NCBI GenBank assembly: GCA_004293485.1
Contig: RDYW01000038.1
Location: 1 to 64,000 of the forward strand
Length of the DNA stretch: 64,000 bases
Origin: Sphingobacteriales bacterium
GTDB lineage: Bacteria; Bacteroidota; Bacteroidia; Sphingobacteriales; Sphingobacteriaceae
Direction: 5' to 3'
In this document: positions 7,055 through 16,057 of the stretch, piece by piece
Numbering within the stretch: position 1 is the first letter of the stretch
Layout: the number at the start of each line of letters is the position of its first letter
Notes under the pieces: model-generated
The model's database searches: none
Told to the model about the DNA's origin: nothing
Seen by the model: only the letters and a program-made list of their open reading frames with translations
Made by a program: the position numbers and the translations under genes

Positions 7055-8359
7055 TTATGCGGTTAATTGTGTTAAGCCAGCTTCCATAATATCTAAACCT
7101 TTGTTTAACAATTCTTCACTTATCACTAACGGACTTAATATGCGAATACAGTTTCCGTTTACGCCTGCACTAATCACAATGAGCCCATTTGCAGCACAGT
7201 ACGCAATTAATTTTTTACATAAATCGCCGTCGGGTTCAAAAGGATTGTTGTTTTTTACCAGCTCAAAAGCTAGCATTGCACCCAAGCCACGCACATCGCC
7301 TATGGCAGTAAATTTTTGTTTCATCCGCATAAAGCGAGCCGAAACAATTTCGCCCACTCGGGCACCCATAGCATTTATATCCATCTCCTCCATTAATTCG
7401 ATGGTGGCCAAAGCGGAAGCGCAACACACTGGGTTGCCTGGGTAAGTACCACCAATGGTAGATGGTTGGCAGGCATCCATAATATGTGCTTTGCCAATTA
7501 CGCAACCTATGGGCATACCGCTACCCATTGATTTTGCCCAAGTGGATAGGTCGGGAATAACATCAAAATGTTCGTAAGCTGCCCATTTTCCGGTACGGCC
7601 AAAACCGCTTTGTACTTCATCTAAAATTAATAAAATGCCGTATTTATCGCATATAGTACGCAATCCTTGAAGGTATTTTTTAGGCAAAACGGTAAAGCCG
7701 CCTTCGCCTTGTATAGGTTCTACAATAATGGCAGCCACTTGCTGGGCAGCAACAAAGGTATTAAAATAGGATTCTAGGTTGCGGAGGTGTAAGTCGGCAA
7801 AATCGTTTTCGTTTAAATTGCCACTTTGTTTGTACATATCAGGGAAAGGTACACGGTAAACTTCGGGGGCAAAAGGGCCGCAACCTTGTTTGTAACCTAC
7901 TTTCGAGGTTAGCGTCATCGCCATCATTGTACGTCCGTGGAAACCGTTTTCGAAACAAATAATAGCTGGCCTGCCAGTTGCTTGGCGGGCAATTTTTATG
8001 GCATTTTCCACACTTTCGGCTCCCGAATTGGTAAGCATAACCTTGGTATTATCGCCGTGAGGGAAAATGGTAGCCAGTTTTTCGGCTAGCTGTAAATACA
8101 AATCGTAGGTGGCCACGTTAAAACTGCAATGCAGCATTTTTTCGGCTTGTTTTTGTATGGCAGCTACTACGCTGGGCGGACAATGGCCTGCATTTACTAC
8201 GCCAATTCCGCCTGCAAAATCTATCATTTCGTTGCCATCAGCATCGGTAATAATGGCTCCGTTGGCACTTACCGCTGTTGATGGGTTAAATATGCCAATG
8301 GCATTGGGTACAAATTTCTTTCTACGTTCCAGTAGTTCGGTTGATTTGCTGTGTAGCAT
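7055..8359 (-). CDS. gabT: Class III aminotransferase, 4-aminobutyrate type (second copy)
   Basis: A 434-aa PLP enzyme of the same family as the gene at 189-1529, with more canonical motifs: NSGAESVENA (111-120), EPIQGEGG (214-221), LDEVQSGFGRTGKW with D247, and the Schiff-base Lys in WAKSMGSGMPIG (K276). It should convert 4-aminobutyrate plus 2-oxoglutarate to succinate semialdehyde plus glutamate. It lies between the amine oxidase (4 bp) and gabD (3 bp), a spacing that strongly suggests one transcript and a continuous pathway amine, aldehyde, omega-amino acid, semialdehyde, succinate. Confidence 0.9.
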   Translation of the reverse strand: MLHSKSTELLERRKKFVPNAIGIFNPSTAVSANGAIITDADGNEMIDFAGGIGVVNAGHCPPSVVAAIQKQAEKMLHCSFNVATYDLYLQLAEKLATIFPHGDNTKVMLTNSGAESVENAIKIARQATGRPAIICFENGFHGRTMMAMTLTSKVGYKQGCGPFAPEVYRVPFPDMYKQSGNLNENDFADLHLRNLESYFNTFVAAQQVAAIIVEPIQGEGGFTVLPKKYLQGLRTICDKYGILLILDEVQSGFGRTGKWAAYEHFDVIPDLSTWAKSMGSGMPIGCVIGKAHIMDACQPSTIGGTYPGNPVCCASALATIELMEEMDINAMGARVGEIVSARFMRMKQKFTAIGDVRGLGAMLAFELVKNNNPFEPDGDLCKKLIAYCAANGLIVISAGVNGNCIRILSPLVISEELLNKGLDIMEAGLTQLTA

Positions 8360-8363
8360 TTTC

Positions 8364-9920
8364 TTATTTTTTTGTTGATTGGTTTTGTATAATTTGTATG
8401 ATGTTTTCGGCAGCTAATCTACCCGTTTCGGCGGCTCCGTTCATATAGCCTTGAAAATCTAAACTGCAATGTTCGCCAGCAAAAAACAAGTTGCCTACGG
8501 ATGCTATTTCCCATCCTGCCAAGGTGCTCCATTGCCCAGTTTTAAAACTGCTGTATGCTGCCTTGGAGTAAACGTTTTGCGACCAACAAAATTTCACATT
8601 TTTTTGGTTATAAGCTGTTTTTGAGTTGGGGTAAATTTTTTCTACATCCTTTAAATATTGGTTTGATAGTTCTAAAACAGGCGTATCGCACATTTGCTTT
8701 ACCATATTGCCGCCACCAAAAACGGTTAAACTTCCCGCTGTGGCCGATTGCATTCGGCTGCTATCCCAAGCACAACCGAAGGATAAATCGGTGTAGATTT
8801 GTCCTTCTTTATTGGCCTTACGCCAAGGTTTACCGTTAAAGCCCATAATAAATTTACTGCTGTTGCCGTAGCCTAACTTATTGATGCAATTTAATTTTTC
8901 GGCAGGCATTTTTACCCTTAGCGGGATGTTGCGTAAAATAGAAAAAGGGATAGCCAAAATTACATAGTCGGCTGTAATGTGTTGTTTTACAGCTTTATTT
9001 TTAAAAACCAAGTTAAATTTGTTAGTGTTTGTTTGGCTAATGTTTGTTAGTGTGTAGTTAAGCCTTACTTGGTTTTTAAGATGATGGTGTAATTTGTTGG
9101 TGAGGTGCTGGCTACCCCCTTTAATTTTTAAAACTTCGTGTTCGGTACCAAATAATTCGTAACCGTTTGGCCCGGGTTGGGTAAACATTATTAAAAAGTT
9201 GATGGCCGATTGCTCGGATGCCTCCATACCATATTCGCGGGTAATTACTAGGTTTAAAAAATCGAACAACCAACCTGTAATACCTATGTTGGTTAAATAA
9301 GTAGTAACCGATTGTTGGTCGAGATGTTTAAAAATATGGCCTGTGGTATAATTTATTTTTTCGGGTAACGATTTTACATCTCTTTCTATTTGCGCTACAA
9401 AAGGTAAAATAGCTGTTTTTAAATCGTTGTTAGTGTAATGTTTACCTTCAAAATAAAATGTGCCTTCGGTAATTTCATCTTTACGTAAATCGTAAAAATC
9501 AACATTAAATTCTTTGGCCAGTTGTATGATATCTAGGTGGGTGGTATCAACAAATTCGCCGCCTAAATCGGTAGTAATGCCATCCCCAAATTTATTTTTT
9601 ATAGTAAACATTCGTCCACCAGTACGGTTAGTTGCTTCGTAAACGGTTGCGTTAATGCCTTGTTTTTGTAATTGATATGCGGCGTTTAAACCTGCAATAC
9701 CGGCACCAATAATAGCAATGGATTTGTGCGCATTAAAATCATCAGCGAAAGCAGAAGAAAAAGAGGGGAGAAGCAAGCCCGAAGCTGCCAATAAACCTGC
9801 ATTTTTAATAAAATTTCTTCGACTTTCATCAATAATAGGCAAAGCAATTGCATGCCGATGCGTTTTAAAGGCATCGGCGAAAGCATTTAATAATAAGTAT
9901 TTTAAAGGGCTATGTGCCAT
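8364..9920 (-). CDS. Flavin-containing amine oxidase, Tat-exported
   Basis: A 518-aa FAD-dependent amine oxidoreductase. A twin-arginine signal, SRRNFIK (RR at 34-35) followed by a hydrophobic stretch (about 40-58, ending SSAFAD), points to folded export to the periplasm. The FAD Rossmann motif follows at once (IAIIGAGIAGLNAAYQL, GxGxxG at 72-77, then YEATNRTGGRM). The C-terminal FAD motif is visible as NLFFAGEHCSLDFQGYMNGA. Family members oxidise primary amines, polyamines or amino acids to aldehydes or keto acids, with H2O2 or a carrier taking the electrons. Its place between a SusCD uptake pair and GABA catabolic genes suggests oxidation of an imported amine such as putrescine, which is inference. 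The 33 residues before RR make a rather long n-region. Confidence 0.85.
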   Translation of the reverse strand: MAHSPLKYLLLNAFADAFKTHRHAIALPIIDESRRNFIKNAGLLAASGLLLPSFSSAFADDFNAHKSIAIIGAGIAGLNAAYQLQKQGINATVYEATNRTGGRMFTIKNKFGDGITTDLGGEFVDTTHLDIIQLAKEFNVDFYDLRKDEITEGTFYFEGKHYTNNDLKTAILPFVAQIERDVKSLPEKINYTTGHIFKHLDQQSVTTYLTNIGITGWLFDFLNLVITREYGMEASEQSAINFLIMFTQPGPNGYELFGTEHEVLKIKGGSQHLTNKLHHHLKNQVRLNYTLTNISQTNTNKFNLVFKNKAVKQHITADYVILAIPFSILRNIPLRVKMPAEKLNCINKLGYGNSSKFIMGFNGKPWRKANKEGQIYTDLSFGCAWDSSRMQSATAGSLTVFGGGNMVKQMCDTPVLELSNQYLKDVEKIYPNSKTAYNQKNVKFCWSQNVYSKAAYSSFKTGQWSTLAGWEIASVGNLFFAGEHCSLDFQGYMNGAAETGRLAAENIIQIIQNQSTKK

Positions 9921-9942
9921 TTATTGGTTTGGTTGGATTGTT

Positions 9943-11316
9943 TTAATATCCTGGGTTTTGTTTTATAATGCCTTGGCCAAGGGTAATATCGTTTTGTGGT
10001 ATGGGCATAATTGGGTTAACGCCTGTACCTAACACCTCTTCAATTTTTTGTGTACGGGCTAAATCGAATAGGCGGCTACTTTCAAAGTTTAATTCGGCTC
10101 GGCGTTCATCAGCAATGGCTTGTGCAAAAGCGGTATTATCTGGTACATCGGTAGCTAATAATGGAGCCATTCCTCGGTTTTCTCTAATAAGGTTAAGGTC
10201 GGTAAGGCCACCGCCAGCTAAGCCCAAGGCTTCGGCCCGTATCAAATACATTTCGGCCAAGCGTAAAATATAGGCTGCATTATCGCGGGTGGTTTCGCCA
10301 CGGTATTTTTCGGTTCGGCCATCGGGCTCAATGCTTACATCCACATTTACATAATCTACCAAATTGGCTCTAAAATCGTTAGTGCGACTTTCAAAAAATG
10401 TTTTTAAACTTTCGGAAGCTAAAAATTGTACATCACTGCGCAAAGCATCGCTACGGCTATAGGTAAAGCCATTGTAAGAACTTTGATTTTGGGGAGTAAA
10501 TTTTAATTCGAAAATACTTTCTTTTGTATTTTTTTGTGTGTAAATTTTATCGAGGCTTGACGAACCTAATAAACTAAACTTACCCGTTTCGGCAATTACA
10601 TTGCTGGCGTTAGTAATGGCATCGGCATAGTTTTTAGTGTACAAATACACCCTTGCCAATAATGCTTTGGTAGCATAATTTGATATATATTGACTACCCG
10701 AATAAACGGTAATTAAATTATCAGCTTGTTTTAAATCGTTAATTATTTGATTGTAAGATGCTTGTACGCTGCTTCGGGCAATAATTTGGCTGGGGTTAGT
10801 GGTGGTGGTTTTTATAGATATGCCATAAGGCGATGTTAAATCCCAATGTTGGCCAAACATACGTAGCAAATCAAACTCGGCCAAAGCCCTCACAAAATAG
10901 GCTTCGCCTTTTATGTTTTTTAGTTCGGTTTCATCAACACCTGCAATTTTATCTGCGTTTTCTAAAATTTTATTAGCGGTATAAATGCTTTGGTAAATGG
11001 CAACCGCAACACCTTTAACATACAGGTTGTTTGGGGCAACTTCGAGCTCATCAATGCTGTTTAAATCAACCACATCGTAACCACCTGTTGCGCCATTATC
11101 GCTGTAAGCTTCGGCTAAAAGTGGGTAAACGCCACCATAATAATCGCGGCTTTGTAAAGTGCTGTACATACCAATACGGGCATTACGCAAACCATCAACC
11201 GAGGTTAAAACTTCATCATCATCTACATCGCTTTGCGATTTTACATTTAATAATTTTTTACAAGAAATTGTTGAAATTAACACCAAAAACAATAGGGCTA
11301 TTTTATATATTTTCAT
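9943..11316 (-). CDS. SusD/RagB-family outer-membrane substrate-binding lipoprotein
   Basis: A 457-aa lipoprotein with a lipobox ending at C19 (LISTISCKK). It carries typical SusD features: an N-terminal TPR-like helical region (NARIGMYSTLQSRDYYGG, YQSIYTANKILENADKI) and the C-terminal signature YILRLAEMYLIRAEALGLAGG with the LNFESSRLFDLAR segment. SusD proteins sit on the cell surface as the lid of a SusC barrel. It lies 12 bp after susC and 22 bp before the amine oxidase gene. No glycoside hydrolase is near, so the ligand is probably not a glycan. Confidence 0.93.
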   Translation of the reverse strand: MKIYKIALLFLVLISTISCKKLLNVKSQSDVDDDEVLTSVDGLRNARIGMYSTLQSRDYYGGVYPLLAEAYSDNGATGGYDVVDLNSIDELEVAPNNLYVKGVAVAIYQSIYTANKILENADKIAGVDETELKNIKGEAYFVRALAEFDLLRMFGQHWDLTSPYGISIKTTTTNPSQIIARSSVQASYNQIINDLKQADNLITVYSGSQYISNYATKALLARVYLYTKNYADAITNASNVIAETGKFSLLGSSSLDKIYTQKNTKESIFELKFTPQNQSSYNGFTYSRSDALRSDVQFLASESLKTFFESRTNDFRANLVDYVNVDVSIEPDGRTEKYRGETTRDNAAYILRLAEMYLIRAEALGLAGGGLTDLNLIRENRGMAPLLATDVPDNTAFAQAIADERRAELNFESSRLFDLARTQKIEEVLGTGVNPIMPIPQNDITLGQGIIKQNPGY

Positions 11317-11328
11317 AATTTGTACTTA

Positions 11329-14300
11329 TTAAAATTTAAAGTTGATACCAAATAAAAATGTACGGGCTTGTGGGTAAGCGGCATAATCTATACCTGCTGT
11401 ATTGGGCGAGCCTCCTCCGGTTGAACTTACTTCGGGGTCGAAACCGTAGTATTTAGTAAAAGTATATAGGTTTTGTGCTTCGGCGTATAAGCGTAAAGAA
11501 GAGAAACTTTTTTTGTTTTTAGGCTTTATGGTATATCCGAAATTTACGGTACGTATTCTTAAAAACGAAGCATCTTCTATGAACTGTGACGATTCTTGAC
11601 TATAATTTGGTGTCATCATTGATGCCCGAGGGATATCGGTAATATCGCCGGGTTTGCGCCAGCGTTTATTTACTATAGTGGCATTATTGGCATATACCTG
11701 TTGTAACTCGTTGTTTTGGTCCCAGCCTTCATCGCTCCAACCTAGGGTTTGGTAAGTGGCTCGTATTAGGTTATATACCTTATTTCCAATACTAAATTGC
11801 GTTGATACTGCCAAATCCCAAGCTTTGTACTTAAAATTATTGGTCCATCCGCCAAAATAATCAGGAGTGGCTTTGCCTAAAACTTGCTTTTCGGTACTGT
11901 ACATTGGGTCGCCTGTTTGGGTATCAACTCCTAAATATTTGTAGCCATAAAACGAACCCACTTGTTCGCCAACTTTTAAAATATGGGTATTAAATAAATC
12001 GGAATATGGGCTTATGAGTTGATTGTCAGAATCTAAAGAAATTATTTTACTACGTATGTAACTGATGTTAAAATTACTGTTCCAAGTAAAATGGTTTGTT
12101 TTAATAGGTGTTGCGCCTAACGAAAGCTCTACACCACTGTTTTCGATATTGCCTGAGTTGGTAGTGTAATCGTTAAAACCGGACGTAGATGGTAGAGGTG
12201 TTTGGTTTAATAAACGGGTACGGTTTCCTTTAAATGCTTCGATACTACCGCTTAATTTACCGTTGTACAATTCAAAATCGATACCTGCATTTAACATCCT
12301 GTTACGTTGCCATGTTAGGTTTGGGTTACCTGTATTACGAGGTTTTAAGCCTGGTATTCCATCGTATCGAGATGGATTCCAGTAACTTAAAAACTGAAAA
12401 TCGCCAATTTCTTGGTCGCCACTTAAGCCATAACTAAACCTTAGTTTTAAGTTGGTTAAAGTTTCTGAACCTTTTAAAAAATTTTCTTTACTAATTACCC
12501 AACCTGCCGACATTGCAGGGAATAAACCCCAGCGTATATTAGATGGAAAACGAGAAGAACCATCGTACCTTGCGCTTATCGACAACAAATATTTATCATC
12601 ATATGCGTAATTTGCCCTACCTAAAAACGAGGCTAAACCCCATCCATATACATCGCTAGGGGCATTGTTTATGGTTGATGCGCTAGATAAATTGGTTAAG
12701 CCCGAGCCTATTGGAAAGCCTTGAGCCGAAACCGAAGAGCGTTCGTATTGTGAGGCCTGCGCAGTAAAGCCACCCAATAAATTCAGACTATGTACTTGAT
12801 TAAAGGTTTTTTGATAGGTTAAAATATTTTCGTTTACCCAAGTAAGGCTGTTATAACTACCTTTTAAGGCTTTACCACCTACAGCAGCAGCATCGGATGT
12901 TATTTGCGAAAAAAACTGGTCGTCTAATACGCTGCTATAGTCGGTACTAAAAGATGACCTAAATTTTAAATCTTTTACTAAAGCAATTTCGGCAAAAATA
13001 CTCCCTAAAAAGCGGTAATTGTTGGTAAAAGCTTTAATTTCTTTGGCTGATTTTACCGGATTATCGCTTAGCCAACTGGCTTGGTAGCTGCCATATTCAG
13101 AATAAGATCCATCGGGATTATAAACTGGCATTAAAGGTGATGCGCCAATGGCATTGGTAACTACGCCAGTGTAGGTATTATCGTTAAAACTACGGCGGGT
13201 GCGGCCATACGTAAACGATGAGTTGGTACCAATAGTTACCTTATCGCTTACTTTGTTTTCTAAATTAAAGCGGAAAGAAGCCCGTTTATAAAAATTTTCG
13301 ATAACGATACCTTGCTGGTTAAAGTAATTGCCAGATACAAAAAACTTTGTTTTTTCGCTACCCCCACGGGCTGAAATTTGCATATTATTTATAGGAGCAG
13401 ACCTAAAAACTTCGTTTAGCCAATTGGTGTTTACACCAGTACGCCAGCTAGCAGGTAGTGGGTTGGTTAAAACCGCCGGGTTAAAATCAGCACCAAACAC
13501 TAAAGGGTCTTGATTGTAGCGTTTTAAGTCTTGCGCTCGGGCATCTTCTTGTAATTCTATAAAGCCCTGGCTATCTAAAAAGGGTATTTTACGAGATACG
13601 TTTTGCATACCACTGTAACTATCAAAACTAAATTCGGTTTTACCGTTTAAACCACGTTTGGTGGTAATTAAAACTACACCATTTGCTGCCCTGGCTCCAT
13701 ATATGGCTGCTGCCGATGCATCTTTTAAAATCTCCATCGATTCAATATCCTCTGGGTTTATATCTGCTATTGAACTTATATTTTGTCCTTTGCCATTTAC
13801 CGTACCATCGGTAGTATACGATGTAGCTAGCGACGAGTTGCTTTCGCTTATCATAGGGATACCATCTACTACATACAAAGGGTTACTTGCCCCACGCACA
13901 CTTACCAATAAACCCGCCCCAGGTGTACCGCTTGGCGTACTTACCAATATACCCGCCACTTTGCCTTGTATGCTTTGGGCTAAGTTAGCTACGGGTTGGT
14001 CTTTAAAATCTTTATTGCCAATGCTAGAAATTGCACCTGTAATGCTCGATTTTTTTTGGGTACCATAACCTACCACCACTACATCGTTTAGCATACTGCT
14101 ACTTTCTTGTAGTTGTATATTGATAATATTTTCGGTTGTAATTTTAATATTTTTAGTGGTATAGCCTATAGAGGTAACAACTATTTCAGGGTTAGGGCCA
14201 CTTAGCGTGATGGTAAAATTACCGTCTAAATTGGTGCTAGCACCTTTGCTTGTACCTTTTTGCAAAACCGATGCGCCCGGAATAGTTTCGCCTTTGGCGT

Positions 14301-14403
14301 CTTTAACTGTACCTTTTAAAACTTTATCTTGAGCAAATGCAGTACTACAAATACCAAGCAAAATGCATGAGGCATAAAAAGTAATTCGTAAAAAATTATT
14401 CAT
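11329..14403 (-). CDS. SusC/RagA-family TonB-linked outer-membrane transporter
   Basis: A 1024-aa TonB-dependent barrel. A signal peptide (1-24, ending STAFAQ) is followed by a carboxypeptidase-regulatory-like domain (about 28-100, LKGTVKDAKGETIPGASV), then a plug beginning DVVVVGYGTQKKSSITGA and containing the SusC signature YGARAANGVVLITTKRG. The barrel ends with the C-terminal aromatic FGINFKF expected for BamA-dependent folding. It imports substrate delivered by the SusD partner using TonB energy. It is the first gene of the amine/GABA operon and is divergent from the gene at 14746. Confidence 0.95.
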   Translation of the reverse strand: MNNFLRITFYASCILLGICSTAFAQDKVLKGTVKDAKGETIPGASVLQKGTSKGASTNLDGNFTITLSGPNPEIVVTSIGYTTKNIKITTENIINIQLQESSSMLNDVVVVGYGTQKKSSITGAISSIGNKDFKDQPVANLAQSIQGKVAGILVSTPSGTPGAGLLVSVRGASNPLYVVDGIPMISESNSSLATSYTTDGTVNGKGQNISSIADINPEDIESMEILKDASAAAIYGARAANGVVLITTKRGLNGKTEFSFDSYSGMQNVSRKIPFLDSQGFIELQEDARAQDLKRYNQDPLVFGADFNPAVLTNPLPASWRTGVNTNWLNEVFRSAPINNMQISARGGSEKTKFFVSGNYFNQQGIVIENFYKRASFRFNLENKVSDKVTIGTNSSFTYGRTRRSFNDNTYTGVVTNAIGASPLMPVYNPDGSYSEYGSYQASWLSDNPVKSAKEIKAFTNNYRFLGSIFAEIALVKDLKFRSSFSTDYSSVLDDQFFSQITSDAAAVGGKALKGSYNSLTWVNENILTYQKTFNQVHSLNLLGGFTAQASQYERSSVSAQGFPIGSGLTNLSSASTINNAPSDVYGWGLASFLGRANYAYDDKYLLSISARYDGSSRFPSNIRWGLFPAMSAGWVISKENFLKGSETLTNLKLRFSYGLSGDQEIGDFQFLSYWNPSRYDGIPGLKPRNTGNPNLTWQRNRMLNAGIDFELYNGKLSGSIEAFKGNRTRLLNQTPLPSTSGFNDYTTNSGNIENSGVELSLGATPIKTNHFTWNSNFNISYIRSKIISLDSDNQLISPYSDLFNTHILKVGEQVGSFYGYKYLGVDTQTGDPMYSTEKQVLGKATPDYFGGWTNNFKYKAWDLAVSTQFSIGNKVYNLIRATYQTLGWSDEGWDQNNELQQVYANNATIVNKRWRKPGDITDIPRASMMTPNYSQESSQFIEDASFLRIRTVNFGYTIKPKNKKSFSSLRLYAEAQNLYTFTKYYGFDPEVSSTGGGSPNTAGIDYAAYPQARTFLFGINFKF

Positions 14404-14745
14404 ATATGTTTAATTATTTGTTAAAATTTTATAAATAAATGTACATTAAATTTTGAAAACATAAATATGAAAAAGATATAGGTATTAAAATATAAGTCAA
14501 ATATTTTTTTTTAATAAAAAATTATTGCTTGATTAATAGATTGTTAAATTTAGTCAATTGTAAGACAAATTTTTATTTAAGTTTGACGCTTATGATTTGA
14601 TAAGAACAAAACGATGCTTTTTTTAAAGTTGATAAGCAAATTGTGTATTTGCTGTGCTTTTATCAAACAAATTATTTTTTTATTGAAAATATCAAATTAT
14701 TAAGATAATATTTTATGTATAAATGTAATTAAAGAGTTTTTTAAG
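14404..14745. promoter_or_regulatory. Divergent intergenic region upstream of susC, with TTGATAA boxes
   Basis: This very AT-rich 342-bp stretch must hold the promoters for the susC operon (minus) and the gene at 14746 (plus). Three TTGATAA boxes occur at 14597-14603, 14629-14635 and, inverted, 14660-14666, spaced about 32 and 31 bp. The last two form the outer arms of a dyad whose inner arms are GCAAA and TTTGC. A regulator-binding role is inferred from position and spacing only. Confidence 0.4.
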
Positions 14746-15723
14746 GTGATTTTAGATAAATTAATTTATAAAATTGAAAACAATACACAAATATTGCCAC
14801 TATTGGCCAATATTAATTGTGGTATTGATAAAAATGCCTTAACTAGAACTCATTTTAACGCAATAGCTAAAATAATAAACAAAAAAGTAAGCTTAGAGGT
14901 AATTAAAAACCCCGATTTAATGGAAACCTTTTTAATTATAGGCAAGCAGCATTTAGAAATGCAACTACTTAAACTAAGATTAAACACGGTAACTGGGTTT
15001 ATAAATTATTTAAAAAACCTAGGCGATTACCGAGTATATAATTGGATAAGTGGCAAAACCTTACAAAGTTATTGGCAGGGCGGCAGTGCCAAGTATATTA
15101 AAATAAATGTGTTATTGGTTTTTTTAGAAATCCCGTTTAAAGACTGGAAAAATTGGCTACTCGAAAAACCTAACCTTACCAATATACCCGAAATTAATCA
15201 TCAAAAAAGTAGTTTAACTATTGTAAAACGCTATTTTTTAGGAAACTATTTTTTGTACTACCCCAAAACAGATGATAGTAAAAATTATATAAAAACCCCC
15301 TTTATTATCGAAGAAAACAAAAGGGGAGAGGTGGTAGTACAATCAGTATCCGAAGGGCATAGGTACGTTGGCGAAGTAGCGGGCATACGCGATGGTTGCC
15401 TGTATATTAACTGTCAAAATATTGATTTTGAAGAAATTGAACAATATGTTTTTAACGTTGGATTAGAAACCAAGCCCGAGGTATTGTTTGGGGTTAGCAA
15501 TACAGTAAGCGTAAAAAACCGCTTGGCAGTGGCTTTAAAAAATGTGTTGGTAAAGCAAAAATCGGCAGAAGCCAACTTTAGTAACATTGCCGAGATTGAA
15601 ATTGGCGCAAACCAACTTTTAATGCCTGGTAGCGAAGAAGCTATTGTTATTAACTACTTAAAAAATACAGGAAATGCTATAATTTTAACGCAGGCTTGTT
15701 GTAATTTGGGAGATATGGGGTAG
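14746..15723 (+). CDS. Hypothetical protein, possible DNA-binding regulator
   Basis: A 325-aa soluble protein with a GTG start and no signal peptide or membrane segment. I do not recognise the family. Residues about 102-140 (GKTLQSYWQGGSAKYIKINV, then a segment ending KDWKNWLLE) resemble short helix-turn-helix segments of Bacteroidota proteins in which an x-L-x-x-x-W/Y motif is followed by a G-x-x-x-W-x-x-W/F end. The C-terminal half is mixed alpha/beta and could bind a ligand. It diverges from susC, and TTGATAA boxes lie between them, so it may control the amine locus. That function is a guess. Confidence 0.5.
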   Translation: MILDKLIYKIENNTQILPLLANINCGIDKNALTRTHFNAIAKIINKKVSLEVIKNPDLMETFLIIGKQHLEMQLLKLRLNTVTGFINYLKNLGDYRVYNWISGKTLQSYWQGGSAKYIKINVLLVFLEIPFKDWKNWLLEKPNLTNIPEINHQKSSLTIVKRYFLGNYFLYYPKTDDSKNYIKTPFIIEENKRGEVVVQSVSEGHRYVGEVAGIRDGCLYINCQNIDFEEIEQYVFNVGLETKPEVLFGVSNTVSVKNRLAVALKNVLVKQKSAEANFSNIAEIEIGANQLLMPGSEEAIVINYLKNTGNAIILTQACCNLGDMG

Positions 15724-16057
15724 CTTTACTTAAAAGTCATAAAAAAAACAATGGTGTTTACAGAATTTAAAATATTAATAAAATACTTGCCTAAAATCAG
15801 GACTTCTTTCGACATAAATAAAAGCCTACAATTATATTTACAATCTAATTTGTTATACAATTTTTGATTTTTTTATCATCTTAAATTCTTAGTTAAAATA
15901 CTAAACATTCAATAGCTTTTTTAAAATTCGAATCATAAACTTTAGTATTTACAACGTATTTATTACAAAAATTAATTGGATATTTTTAATCAAAAAATAA
16001 TTTTTACTAAATTTGCATTATCCATTTTACACTGTTTACAGCAGTATCAATTGATAT
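15724..16057 (+). promoter_or_regulatory. AT-rich intergenic region with candidate promoter for trhO
   Basis: No gene is seen in this 334-bp stretch. Near its right end TAAATTTG (16008-16015) matches the Bacteroidota -7 element TAnnTTTG and lies 42 bp before the trhO start. A TTG at 15976-15978 is too far upstream to be a standard -33 box. Confidence 0.4.

Noticed and set aside
9943-14403. Polysaccharide utilisation locus
   Set aside because: SusC and SusD are present, but no glycoside hydrolase, polysaccharide lyase, carbohydrate esterase, sulfatase or sugar-type regulator lies next to them; the neighbours act on amines and aldehydes.
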